This document shows positions 9,546 through 17,662 of a stretch of DNA of 64,000 nucleotides, piece by piece. Origin of the DNA: Chelatococcus asaccharovorans. Lineage in GTDB: Bacteria > Pseudomonadota > Alphaproteobacteria > Rhizobiales > Beijerinckiaceae. The stretch is from NCBI RefSeq assembly GCF_003201475.1, contig NZ_QJJK01000016.1, positions 45,657-109,656 of the forward strand. Direction: 5' to 3'. Numbering within the stretch: position 1 is the stretch's first letter; the number at the start of each line of letters is the position of its first letter. The notes under the pieces were generated by a model. The model was given only the letters and a program-made list of their open reading frames with translations. It was not told the DNA's origin and searched no databases. Position numbers and translations under genes: made by a program.

Positions 9546-9559
9546 TTGTTCTGGAACAA
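9546..9559. promoter_or_regulatory. palindrome in the tsaD-hemC divergent promoter region
   Basis: TTGTTC-TG-GAACAA is an uninterrupted inverted repeat (6-bp arms, 2-base centre) between the two divergent starts. It is a good candidate operator by shape and place; the protein that would bind it is unknown. A TATAGT hexamer at 9562-9567 could be a -10 element for hemC. Confidence 0.35.
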
Positions 9560-9639
9560 CCTATAGTCCGACCGGCGATCCTTCGCCATCTAAAGTCTGG
9601 CTGGCCGTCGAAGGGTCGGTGTCCACGGAGTGCATTGCA

Positions 9640-10572
9640 GTGTCGATCATTTTTCCCGAGCGCATGGTCATCGGAACGCGCGCCAGTCCCCTCGCCCTCG
9701 CCCAGGCCGAGGAGACGCGGGCGCGGCTCGTCGCAGCGACCGGCCTGTCGCCGGATGCCCTGCCGCTGCTGCCGCTGACCACCACGGGGGACAAGATCCA
9801 GGATCGCGCCTTGTCGGAGGCCGGTGGCAAAGGCCTCTTCACCAAGGAGCTCGATGCGGCGCTCATGGCCGGATCAGCCGATCTGACCGTGCATTCCGCC
9901 AAGGACCTGCCGACAGAACTGCCGGAAGGGCTCCTCGTCGCGGGCTATCTGCCGCGTGAGGACGTGCGCGACGTCTTCATCAGCCGTCGTGCCGATAGTC
10001 TGATGAGCCTGCCGGCAGGCGCCGTCGTCGGTAGCGCCTCGCTTAGGCGGCAGGCGCAGATCCTGCGCGCCCGGCCGGATCTCAAGGTCGCGCTGCTGCG
10101 CGGCAATGTCGCGACAAGGCTTGCGCGTCTCGACGAAGGACGCGTCGACGCGACGCTTCTTGCCCTCGCCGGGCTGAAACGGCTTGGCAAGGCCGACGTT
10201 GCGACCGCCATTCTCGAGACGGACGACTTTCTGCCCGCCGTCGGGCAGGGCGCCATCGCGCTCGTCGCGCGGGCGGGCGATTCAGCCGTCCTCGCGGCGG
10301 CGGCGGCGATTGCCTGTCGTGACACGGGCATCGCGCTTGCCGCCGAGCGGGCGTTCCTCAGGGCGCTCGACGGGTCCTGCCGCACGCCGATCGCCGGGCA
10401 TGCGACCGTGCACGGCGAGAGCCTGCGCTTTTGCGGCCTCGTCCTGTCGCCGGACGGCAGCCGCTCCGTCGCCGTCGCGCGTGAGGGCGGGCTCGGGGAT
10501 GCCGAGGCTCTTGGCGAGGATGCGGGCCGCGCGGTCATCGCCGAGGCTGGGCTCGATCTTCTGCGCGGATGA
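9640..10572 (+). CDS. hemC: porphobilinogen deaminase (hydroxymethylbilane synthase)
   Basis: A 310-residue enzyme that polymerises four porphobilinogens into hydroxymethylbilane in haem synthesis. Family motifs are complete: IGTRASPLALAQAEE, TTGDKIQDRALSEAGGKGLF, DLTVHSAKDLPTELP, LRGNVATRLARLDEG, and the cofactor-attachment Cys in GSCRTPIAGHA (C247). The GTG at 9640 was chosen because a GGAG site lies nine bases upstream and the length is canonical; an in-frame ATG at 9664 is the alternative. The next gene, hemD, follows after 12 bases. Confidence 0.96.
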   Translation: MSIIFPERMVIGTRASPLALAQAEETRARLVAATGLSPDALPLLPLTTTGDKIQDRALSEAGGKGLFTKELDAALMAGSADLTVHSAKDLPTELPEGLLVAGYLPREDVRDVFISRRADSLMSLPAGAVVGSASLRRQAQILRARPDLKVALLRGNVATRLARLDEGRVDATLLALAGLKRLGKADVATAILETDDFLPAVGQGAIALVARAGDSAVLAAAAAIACRDTGIALAAERAFLRALDGSCRTPIAGHATVHGESLRFCGLVLSPDGSRSVAVAREGGLGDAEALGEDAGRAVIAEAGLDLLRG

Positions 10573-10584
10573 CGAGAGGTTTCC

Positions 10585-11283
10585 ATGCGTGTGCTTGTCT
10601 TTCGGCCAGAGGCTGCAGCCAGACGCACGGCGGCGCGCCTTGCCGTGCTGGGGCACGAGGCGGTGTTGGCACCGGCAACCCGCATCGTCCCCCTCGATAC
10701 GCCACGGCCTGAGGGCCCGTTCGTGGCCATCGTCGTGGGCAGCGCGAACAGCTTCGTGATCGCGGCGGATGACACGATCCGCGCCGTGCCTGTCATCGCG
10801 GTGGGTGAGCGCACGGCCGAGGTGGCGCGGGCGCGTGGCTTCACCGATGTGGAGAGCGCCGACGGCGACCGAATCGCCATGGCGGCGCTCGCCCGCCGGC
10901 GTTTCCCGGGCGGCGGCCGCGCCCTCGTGCTCCAGGGGCGCGATCACAAGGCCGATACCACGGCTCTGCTGGCTGACGCCGGGCTGACGCCCGTGAGCTG
11001 GATCGTTTATGCGGCCGAGGCCGTCGAAGCCTTGACCAGCGAGGCCGCAGACGCCCTTCGCATGGAACAGATCGATGCCGTCCTTCATTATTCGCGCAGG
11101 AGTGCGGAGGTCGCGCTCACGCTCGTGGAGCGCGCGAATCTGAGGCGACCTTTTTTCGCAGCCTCGCAGCTGTGCCTGTCGCCGGATGTGGCCGAGCCGT
11201 TGCTCAGGGCGGGCGGGCGCCGCATCCGGGTTGCCGATGCACCGCGGGAAGACGCGTTGCTTGCAGCATTGAATGAGGCTTGA
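10585..11283 (+). CDS. hemD: uroporphyrinogen-III synthase
   Basis: A 232-residue protein with the two-domain HemD pattern: MRVLVFRPEAAARRTAARLAVLGHEAV at the start, VVGSANSF, PVIAVGERTAEVARARGF, and LVLQGRDHKADTTALLADAG in the middle. It cyclises hydroxymethylbilane to uroporphyrinogen III with ring D inversion. HemD is poorly conserved, so the assignment rests on these motifs plus its place directly after hemC (12-base gap, gagagg site before the ATG). Confidence 0.9.
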   Translation: MRVLVFRPEAAARRTAARLAVLGHEAVLAPATRIVPLDTPRPEGPFVAIVVGSANSFVIAADDTIRAVPVIAVGERTAEVARARGFTDVESADGDRIAMAALARRRFPGGGRALVLQGRDHKADTTALLADAGLTPVSWIVYAAEAVEALTSEAADALRMEQIDAVLHYSRRSAEVALTLVERANLRRPFFAASQLCLSPDVAEPLLRAGGRRIRVADAPREDALLAALNEA

Positions 11284-11366
11284 GGCTCGCCACCGGCGTC
11301 GCACAGGTGGTATGACGCAGGGATGAACCGACAGCGAGGCGCATTGATTCACCGGGAGCAGCTGAA

Positions 11367-12812
11367 ATGACCGATGATCCGGCCATGACCCCTCCGCCCA
11401 AGCCGGGTCGGGGCAAGCTGCGGCGTAATCCCGCCACGCTCGATTTGACGGCCGCGCCTGCACCGAGGCCCGACACGGATCCCGTGCCGGGGCGAGACGA
11501 CCGTGTGAGCGATGCGCCGGACGGTGACGAGCGGCCATCGTCGCTGCCCGACGTTTCCGCCGCGACCGACGCGCGGCCGCCTGTCACGGCTGAAGCTGTC
11601 ACGCCTGAACCTGCCCGCCCGGCCGATCTCGGCCAAGGGTCGGACGGTTTCACGGGACGGCCGGACGAGGATAGAGCCAAGGGGCGAAGCCATATGGACG
11701 ATGCGAAGGATGATAGCGCCGATCGTTCGCGGGCGGTCACCCCGGACCTTCCGCCATCGGGCGCGGCCCCCGCTCCGGCTGAAGCCGGGCCATCTTCGCC
11801 ATCCGCACCACCACGGGCTACGACCTCCGCAGCGGTGTCCGTGCCGGCCCTGGCACTTGCAGCGGTCTCTGGCGCCATCGCGGGCGGGCTCGTCAGCTTC
11901 CTGCTGATGCCGACCTCCACACCGATCGACGAAACCGCCACACGTCTTGTTGCCCTGGAGCGACGCGTCGCCGCGCTGCCTGCTCCAGTACCGCAGGGTG
12001 AAGTCAGCGCACTTGCAGGACGCCTCAATGGCCTGGCGGAACAGGTGGCAGGCCTCGGGCGTGAGGTTGCCGCGGCGAGCGGCAAGGCCGATGCAGCGGC
12101 GAGCCGGGCTGCAGCCCTCGAAAATGCGCCCCCCGCGAGCGCTCAGCCGGCCGTGCGCCCCGAGGCCCTCGCGGCCCAGGAGCAGCGGCTCAATGCGCTT
12201 GAAGCTACGCTCGGGCGGCTCGATCCCACGCGCCTCGCGGCGGCTTCAGCCGATGCCTCGACCCGTGCCGGCCGTGTGGCGACGCTTGCGGCCCAGGCCC
12301 TCGTCGCCGAGGATCTCATTGGCCGGATCCGGCGCGGCGAACCTTTCTCCCGGTCGATCGACCGCCTGGTCGAGCTCGGTGTCCCCAATCAGAAGCTGGC
12401 GGCCCTGCGCCAAGGGGCGGCTGCAGGCTTGCCGAGCCTCTCGGCCCTGCGCACGGGCTTCGCCGGCCTCGCCGACCGGTTGGCAGAGCCGCCCGAACAG
12501 GCGCCGCCGGAGGATTTCACGAGCCGCGCGCTCGCCAGCATCAACCGTCTCGTTCGTATTCGCGCGGTGGGCGCCAATGCGGTGACGGAACAAGTTGCCG
12601 CGGTCGACGCGGCTCTTGCCCGCGGCGATGGTGCGGCGGCGCTCACGGCCTGGCAGGCGCTGCCGGACAATGCCCGCAAGGCCTCTGCCGCCTGGGGCGC
12701 CGAACTCGAACGTCTGGTCGCGGTGGAGACCGCTGCCCAGACGCTCTCCGGTGAGATCGTCACGGCTTTGGCCGGCGAGGCCGCCAACACCCCGACGGGG
12801 GCGCGGCCATGA
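11367..12812 (+). CDS. mitofilin-like membrane protein (COG4223 type)
   Basis: A 481-residue protein. Residues 1-150 are low-complexity, rich in Pro, Ala and charged residues. A single transmembrane helix follows (about residues 153-178, VPALALAAVSGAIAGGLVSFLLM region), then a long alpha-helical, coiled-coil-prone region (about 190-330) and a C-terminal globular part. This is the alphaproteobacterial homologue of mitochondrial Mic60/mitofilin, which sits in the hemC-hemD-hemY cluster and is thought to shape intracytoplasmic or inner membrane. Its stop overlaps the hemY start by four bases (ATGA), so the two are coupled. A gggagcagc site precedes the ATG. Confidence 0.85.
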   Translation: MTDDPAMTPPPKPGRGKLRRNPATLDLTAAPAPRPDTDPVPGRDDRVSDAPDGDERPSSLPDVSAATDARPPVTAEAVTPEPARPADLGQGSDGFTGRPDEDRAKGRSHMDDAKDDSADRSRAVTPDLPPSGAAPAPAEAGPSSPSAPPRATTSAAVSVPALALAAVSGAIAGGLVSFLLMPTSTPIDETATRLVALERRVAALPAPVPQGEVSALAGRLNGLAEQVAGLGREVAAASGKADAAASRAAALENAPPASAQPAVRPEALAAQEQRLNALEATLGRLDPTRLAAASADASTRAGRVATLAAQALVAEDLIGRIRRGEPFSRSIDRLVELGVPNQKLAALRQGAAAGLPSLSALRTGFAGLADRLAEPPEQAPPEDFTSRALASINRLVRIRAVGANAVTEQVAAVDAALARGDGAAALTAWQALPDNARKASAAWGAELERLVAVETAAQTLSGEIVTALAGEAANTPTGARP

Positions 12813-14689
12813 TCCGGGTTCTCGTTTTCCTCGCAGTCCTCGCCCTGGTCGCGCTCGGCGCCTCCTGGCTTGCCGATCGTCCCGGCGAGGTGGCGGTGAT
12901 CTGGCAGGGTTACCGCATCGAGACATCTGTCGCGGTGCTGATGGCGGCGATGCTGGCCGTGGCGTTTCTGCTCGTGTGCCTTTGGTCGCTTTTGCGTCTC
13001 ATCCTGCGGCTGCCGAGCGTCATGAGCTTTGCCTCACGGGCGCGGCGGCGCAACCGCGGCTATGTCGCAGTTTCGCGCGGCATGGTGGCTGTGGGCGCTG
13101 GCGATCCGCTCGCCGCGCGGCGCCATGCCAGTGATGCCGAGCGTTGGCTGGGACGCGAGCCACTGACGTTGCTCCTGAAGGCGCAGGCCGCACAGATTTC
13201 GGGAGATCGCGCCGGCGCGGAGGCCACGTTCACGGAGATGCTGGACGATGCCGAGACCCGGGTTCTGGGACTGCGCGGGCTCTTCGTCGAGGCGCGGCGC
13301 AAGGGTGATGCCGTTGCGGCCCGCGCCTATGTGAACAAGGCCGTGGAACTCGCGCCCGGCGTCGCCTGGGCCAGCGAGGCGATGCTGGAGTTTCAGTCTG
13401 CAGAGCGGGATTGGCGCGGCGCCCTTGCCAAGCTCGAGCAACGGGTCGCGCACCGTTCCATCGACAAGGCGACCGCAAAGCGCCAGCGCGCCGTGCTGCT
13501 GACGGCGGATGCGCTGGATCGCGCGGACAAGGAGCCTGAAACGGCACTCGCGGCGGCGCTGGCAGCCGTCAAGCTTGCGCCGGACCTCGTGCCCGCCGCC
13601 GCGCTCGCCGGCCGGCTGCTCGCCGCAAACGGCAAGCTGCGCAAGGCCGCAAAGGTGCTGGAGGCCAACTGGAAGATCGAGCCGCATCCGGACATCGCGG
13701 CCGCCTATCTCGATTTGCGCCACGGCGATTCGACCCATGACCGCCTTGCGCGCGCCGAAACGCTTGCCAGGCTCAAGCCCCGCCATCCGGAGGCGACGCT
13801 TGCCGTGGCCGAGGCGGCGATCGCGGCTCATGAATATGCCAAGGCCAAGCAGGTCCTGGCGCCCCTCCTGGCCGAGCGGCCGACCGTGCGCGCCTGTCTC
13901 CTCATGGCGGATATCGAGGAGGCCGAGCATGGCGCATCCCCGGCGCTCCGGCAGTGGCTGGGCAAGGCGGCGCGGGCCCCCCGCGATGCGGTGTGGATGG
14001 CCGATGGTGTCACCTCGGACCGGTGGGAGCCAGTCTCACCCATATCGGGGCGCCTTGACGCCTTCCAGTGGGTCGCGCCGGCCGAGCAGATCGCCAACGG
14101 CCGCGTGCACAGAGACGCCGATGCCGTGCTTGCCGATGGCGACGAGCCGACCGTGCTGCTGCCGGCCGCGTTGGATCAGGGGCAGGAAAGTGGGGACGCG
14201 TCGCCAGCGCCCGCATCCGATGTGTCCTCTCCTGTTCCCCCGGCAGCGCCTACGCCTCTCGCTCCCGCCCCCCTGACTCCTGCTCCGTCCGCCCCGAGCG
14301 CGTCGGCTCCGGTGGCCAAGGCCGGCGTCCCGTCGTCGGAGCCCATGGCGAAGCCGGCCGAACAGGGCAGTCCGTCTGTATCGCCGGAGCCATCGTTCGG
14401 GGAGCGCGACAGTGAGGCTCCTCGCGGCGTGACGCCCCAAGCCATGGAATCGGAAGCCAAAGAATTGGAAGCCAGGGCATCGGAAGCCAAGGGGACTGAT
14501 CTCAAGATTGCCGATGCCAAACCGGCTGGCGTCGGGACGTCCGCAGCAAAGCCGGAGGCATCCACGAAACGTGCTGCTGGGCCTGTGGTCTTTCCCGTTG
14601 CGCGGCCTCCCGACGATCCCGGCACGGACGAGTTTTCTCCCGATGACCCGCGGGCCGGTGACCGCCATCCCTTCATGACGCGTCTTTAG
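12809..14689 (+). CDS. hemY: HemY-like TPR membrane protein
   Basis: A 626-residue protein. Two N-terminal membrane helices (residues about 1-18 and 38-66) are followed by the HemY N-domain and TPR-like repeats (about 100-400, for example GDPLAARRHASDAERWLGREPLTLLLKAQAAQ). This is the enterobacterial/alphaproteobacterial HemY of unknown biochemical role linked to haem synthesis, not the Bacillus protoporphyrinogen oxidase of the same name. The last ~150 residues are a Pro/Ala/Glu-rich low-complexity tail, longer than in many homologues. It ends the hem block and is followed by a likely terminator. Confidence 0.88.
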   Translation: MIRVLVFLAVLALVALGASWLADRPGEVAVIWQGYRIETSVAVLMAAMLAVAFLLVCLWSLLRLILRLPSVMSFASRARRRNRGYVAVSRGMVAVGAGDPLAARRHASDAERWLGREPLTLLLKAQAAQISGDRAGAEATFTEMLDDAETRVLGLRGLFVEARRKGDAVAARAYVNKAVELAPGVAWASEAMLEFQSAERDWRGALAKLEQRVAHRSIDKATAKRQRAVLLTADALDRADKEPETALAAALAAVKLAPDLVPAAALAGRLLAANGKLRKAAKVLEANWKIEPHPDIAAAYLDLRHGDSTHDRLARAETLARLKPRHPEATLAVAEAAIAAHEYAKAKQVLAPLLAERPTVRACLLMADIEEAEHGASPALRQWLGKAARAPRDAVWMADGVTSDRWEPVSPISGRLDAFQWVAPAEQIANGRVHRDADAVLADGDEPTVLLPAALDQGQESGDASPAPASDVSSPVPPAAPTPLAPAPLTPAPSAPSASAPVAKAGVPSSEPMAKPAEQGSPSVSPEPSFGERDSEAPRGVTPQAMESEAKELEARASEAKGTDLKIADAKPAGVGTSAAKPEASTKRAAGPVVFPVARPPDDPGTDEFSPDDPRAGDRHPFMTRL

Positions 14690-14717
14690 ACGGAAGGGTG
14701 TTCAGGGAGCGGGCCTG

Positions 14718-14741
14718 GCGCGGCAGAAGGGGCCGCGCTTT
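14718..14741 (+). terminator. probable rho-independent terminator after hemY
   Basis: GCGCGGC (14718-14724) pairs perfectly with GCCGCGC (14732-14738) across a 7-base loop and is followed by TTT. It lies 29 bases after the hemY stop. The T-run is short, so termination strength is uncertain. Confidence 0.5.
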
Positions 14742-15004
14742 GCCGGCGGCCTGGATCGGCTGGTCTGGGCGCGCCCGGTGGGATAAATGCGCGGAGATGT
14801 GCTGAGATCGGCAAAGAGGTCCTTGCCAAATCCACCCCAATGCGGATATGAGAGCGCCAACGCAGAGTGAGCCTCAGCCGCTCGGCCGAAGGCGCATTGC
14901 ATTCCTTGCGGGTGGGTCCGCTGGCGAATGGGAGGCGCTGGCGGGTTATTCGGTTGAGGTCGGTTTGCGTCGGCAGGCCGCGATAGGGCCTGCATGAGGG
15001 TTAG
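14742..15004. other. intergenic DNA between hemY terminator and tRNA-Thr
   Basis: I see no gene or repeat here. A - strand frame open across it looks like a GC-rich shadow with no domain. The tRNA promoter should lie in its right part. Confidence 0.4.
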
Positions 15005-15080
15005 GCCGCTTTAGCTCAGTTGGTAGAGCACATCATTCGTAATGATGGGGTCGCGTGTTCGAGTCACGCAAGCGGCACCA
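15005..15080 (+). tRNA. tRNA-Thr (anticodon CGU)
   Basis: A full cloverleaf can be drawn: acceptor GCCGCTT/AAGCGGC, D arm GCTC-AGTTGGTA-GAGC, anticodon stem CATCA/TGATG around loop TTCGTAA with anticodon CGT at 15038-15040, variable loop GGGTC, T arm GCGTG-TTCGAGT-CACGC, and an encoded ACCA end. It reads ACG codons. The DNA directly after its 3' end is the interior of a broken integrase gene, so this tRNA is the likely attachment site of the island that follows. Confidence 0.96.
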
Positions 15081-15095
15081 CCCTTTCATCCAGCA

Positions 15096-15764
15096 TCGTC
15101 TGTTGCCACGGCGCGGGCCGATATTGACCCAACCTTCGCCTCGCGTGGCGCTCTGACTGCACCGCAGAGGAAATCCTGGGCCGCCTTGACCGAGCCAAAA
15201 GCCTTGCGCGGCGCTCTTGCGGGCGATCGATGGCTTCGAGGGGCAGGCCACGACGACAGCCGCGCTGAAGCTCTTGGCGCTGCTCTTTCCTCGGCCCGGT
15301 GAGTTGCGAGCGGCCCATTGGTCCGCGTTCAATCTGGACGAGGAGGTATGGATCGTTCCGGAAGCGCGGATGAAGATGCGCCGTCCCCATCGGGTGCCTT
15401 TACCCAAGCAAGCGGTTGCCATTCTCAAAGACGTGCAGCAGCTCACCGGCCATGGCACCCTTGTCTTTCCCTCGATCCGCTCGGTTCTCTGTCCCATGTC
15501 GGAAAACACATTCAATGCGGCGCTACGCCGTTTGGGCTTCACCAAGGACGAGATGACCTCGCACGGGTTCCGCGCGCTTGCCAGCTCCATGCTCAACGAG
15601 AGCAGATTCTGGCATCCCGTTGCCATCGAACGGCAGCCGGCCATGTGGAGGAAAACAGTGTGCGGCGCGCCTATGCTCGCGGTGAGCATTGGGACGAGCG
15701 GGTGAGGATGATGGCCTGGTGGGCCGACCGTGTGGATGAGCTCCGCGAGGGTAACCTGAAGTGA
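15096..15764 (+). pseudogene. P4-type tyrosine integrase remnant
   Basis: Three successive reading frames together spell the C-terminal two-thirds of a P4-like integrase. 15096-15209 gives RADIDPTFASRGALT and ALTEPKALR. After a one-base shift near 15210, 15217-15640 gives RAIDGFEGQ, LLFPRPGELRAAHWSAF (catalytic Arg region), RMKMRRPHRVPLPKQA and MTSHGFRALASSMLNE (His-x-x-Arg). A second shift near 15640 leads to EENSVRRAYARGEHWDERV and ends at 15764. The N-terminal arm-binding part is absent. It adjoins the tRNA-Thr 3' end, where such integrases insert their elements. Confidence 0.85.
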
Positions 15765-15914
15765 TCGTGCCCTGATCCAGGTGCCGCTGAACGCGACTTT
15801 GGAAACCGTTTCCAAATGGTAGACTTGGGGCCGCTTGCCGACCGACCGGTTACGGGCAGATTGACGGCATTAGCTGTCAATCACTCGTCGTAATTCGGCT
15901 TAAGCCAATCTCGA

Positions 15915-17621
15915 TCAGAAACCCAAACTTCCCTGCCCGAACATCTGATCGACGAGCGGATCTATCTCGGCCCGAGCCTCGTCGTAGCTAGACGCCTGGA
16001 GGAGAGAATCCTTGTCCACAGTCACGATCCTGTGACCATCGTACACGACGCCGTGAAGCTTCACAGTGCCGAGCACGAGCTGCGTGTCCTTTGGACGTCT
16101 CTCGATGGCGAAGCGGATCATCCGTCGCGCGTTCTCATCGTCCTGATCCTGCTGCAGCGGCGTATCGAGGATGATCGGGCACATGCACGCCGTGGAGTAC
16201 TTCGCCACGGTGTGAAGGATCGCATAGTAGTATGCGAGTTGCGCCCTCGGCAGGTCGCTGCCAGTATCACGGATGGTCATGTCCACCCGGGGCGTAATCC
16301 CGGAGACGGCGTTACTCACCTTCAGCTCCTCCGCAAACTCGCGGAGACGCTCGCCGAAAAATTCCTCGATCTGCGCTCGTCGACCGTGCCGCTCGAACGA
16401 ACCCATCCTTTCATTCGCCTCGTCGATCTCATGCGCCGCCTGCCCGATGGCCTCAATCAGCGCGCGGTCCTCGTCCTTGATGGTCACGTCGAGGATTCGC
16501 TCGCTCTCGTCCTCAAGCATGTCCCTGAGCTTGATGTCCCCGCGCGTCTCTTCCAGCAGGCCGTTGATCCGGCCGATTTGCATCTGGAATTCGCCGAGCC
16601 GCGCCACGGTATCCTTCGTATGGACCGATATCCGCTCGAGCTCGGCCGATGAGTCTGTGATGATGGTCCGGCACATCTCCGCATCGGCCAGCAGCCCGAA
16701 CTTCGCAGCGAAGTCGTTTTCGTGCTCCGTCCCGCAGGTCGGGCAGATGACCTCACCTTCCAACTTGGTCGCGTAGCGGTAGTCCGCCTCAAGATCGGAC
16801 AGCGCCGACCGCGCGACTGAAACTTCCTCGACGAGAACCGCCTTGCGGGACTGGAGAGCCGAAAGCTCGCGGCGGATCTGGGAGTGGCCCTCTTCCAGAT
16901 GCGTGACCTCTTCCGTTAGCTCGGTGATGTGATCCTCGAAGACCTCTGGGCGGAAATCCAAGCCAACGGGCCGGCGCCGATCCTGAAGCCTCCGGGCCGC
17001 TCTAGCAAGGGCACGCTGCTCGGCGACCAGGTCGGCCTGTTTCCGAAGCGCCTCGTCACGAACAATCTTGGCCGCATAGAACTCCTTCGGCCGGATGCCC
17101 GTGTGGAACTCGACAATGTCCCTCTTGTAGTTGGGGATCATCTGCACACCGGCGAATGAGATCCAGCTCGACTGCCAGCCAGTGTCCTGATCGACATAGA
17201 ATGGCATGAAGCTAAATGCTGGCGGTGGCACGACCACCGTCTGCTGCTTCGTTGCTAGGCGGATACCGAAATCCAGCAGTTCGGCGATCTTCGGGCCGAT
17301 CTGCGCGGTCACGGCGGTGTGACACCAGAGCATCCTCGCATCGGCGTCAAAGAGCGCAATGAACTTTCCGTGCTGGACGATAGTGTAGTCATCGGCGTCG
17401 ACGGAAAAGTCGAGGCGCGCGATCGGGTCGATGGAATTCCAACGCGGATTTATCTTGGTGGCCGGCGCCGCGAGCGCGCCGTAGATAGATTTGATCAGGC
17501 ACGACTTGCCCGTGTCGTTTTCGCCGATGACGACGTTTGATCCGTCATCGAACTTCTCGATCCTTCCCTTCCTTTCCTTCTTTGAAAGAAGCGATAGCCT
17601 TCGTAGTTTTAAGCTTTTCAT
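15915..17621 (-). CDS. SMC/Rad50-like ATPase with zinc hook (LmuB/ABC-3C-like)
   Basis: A 568-residue ABC-type ATPase. Walker A is GENDTGKS (residues 33-40) after an N-terminus typical of RecF/SMC-like proteins. Helical, coiled-coil-prone stretches (about 170-285 and 300-400) flank a Rad50-like zinc hook, CPTC (C293 and C296). Walker B and D-loop read IILDTPLQQDQDDEN (about 484-500), the form common in anti-phage SMC-like ATPases of the ABC three-component/Lamassu kind. It starts 41 bases after the stop of a Cap4-type nuclease gene on the same strand. By analogy it senses foreign DNA and controls that nuclease. No separate third (middle) component gene is visible. Family-level identity is inferred from motifs. 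Confidence 0.7.
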   Translation of the reverse strand: MKSLKLRRLSLLSKKERKGRIEKFDDGSNVVIGENDTGKSCLIKSIYGALAAPATKINPRWNSIDPIARLDFSVDADDYTIVQHGKFIALFDADARMLWCHTAVTAQIGPKIAELLDFGIRLATKQQTVVVPPPAFSFMPFYVDQDTGWQSSWISFAGVQMIPNYKRDIVEFHTGIRPKEFYAAKIVRDEALRKQADLVAEQRALARAARRLQDRRRPVGLDFRPEVFEDHITELTEEVTHLEEGHSQIRRELSALQSRKAVLVEEVSVARSALSDLEADYRYATKLEGEVICPTCGTEHENDFAAKFGLLADAEMCRTIITDSSAELERISVHTKDTVARLGEFQMQIGRINGLLEETRGDIKLRDMLEDESERILDVTIKDEDRALIEAIGQAAHEIDEANERMGSFERHGRRAQIEEFFGERLREFAEELKVSNAVSGITPRVDMTIRDTGSDLPRAQLAYYYAILHTVAKYSTACMCPIILDTPLQQDQDDENARRMIRFAIERRPKDTQLVLGTVKLHGVVYDGHRIVTVDKDSLLQASSYDEARAEIDPLVDQMFGQGSLGF

Positions 17622-17662
17622 GCGTCTTCTTTCTTAGGCTTCGCACAAGTCTCTTGTAGTTC

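Noticed and set aside
14702..14995. Possible - strand gene between hemY and tRNA-Thr
   Set aside because: Pro/Arg-rich composition, no ribosome site or domain, and it covers the likely hemY terminator.
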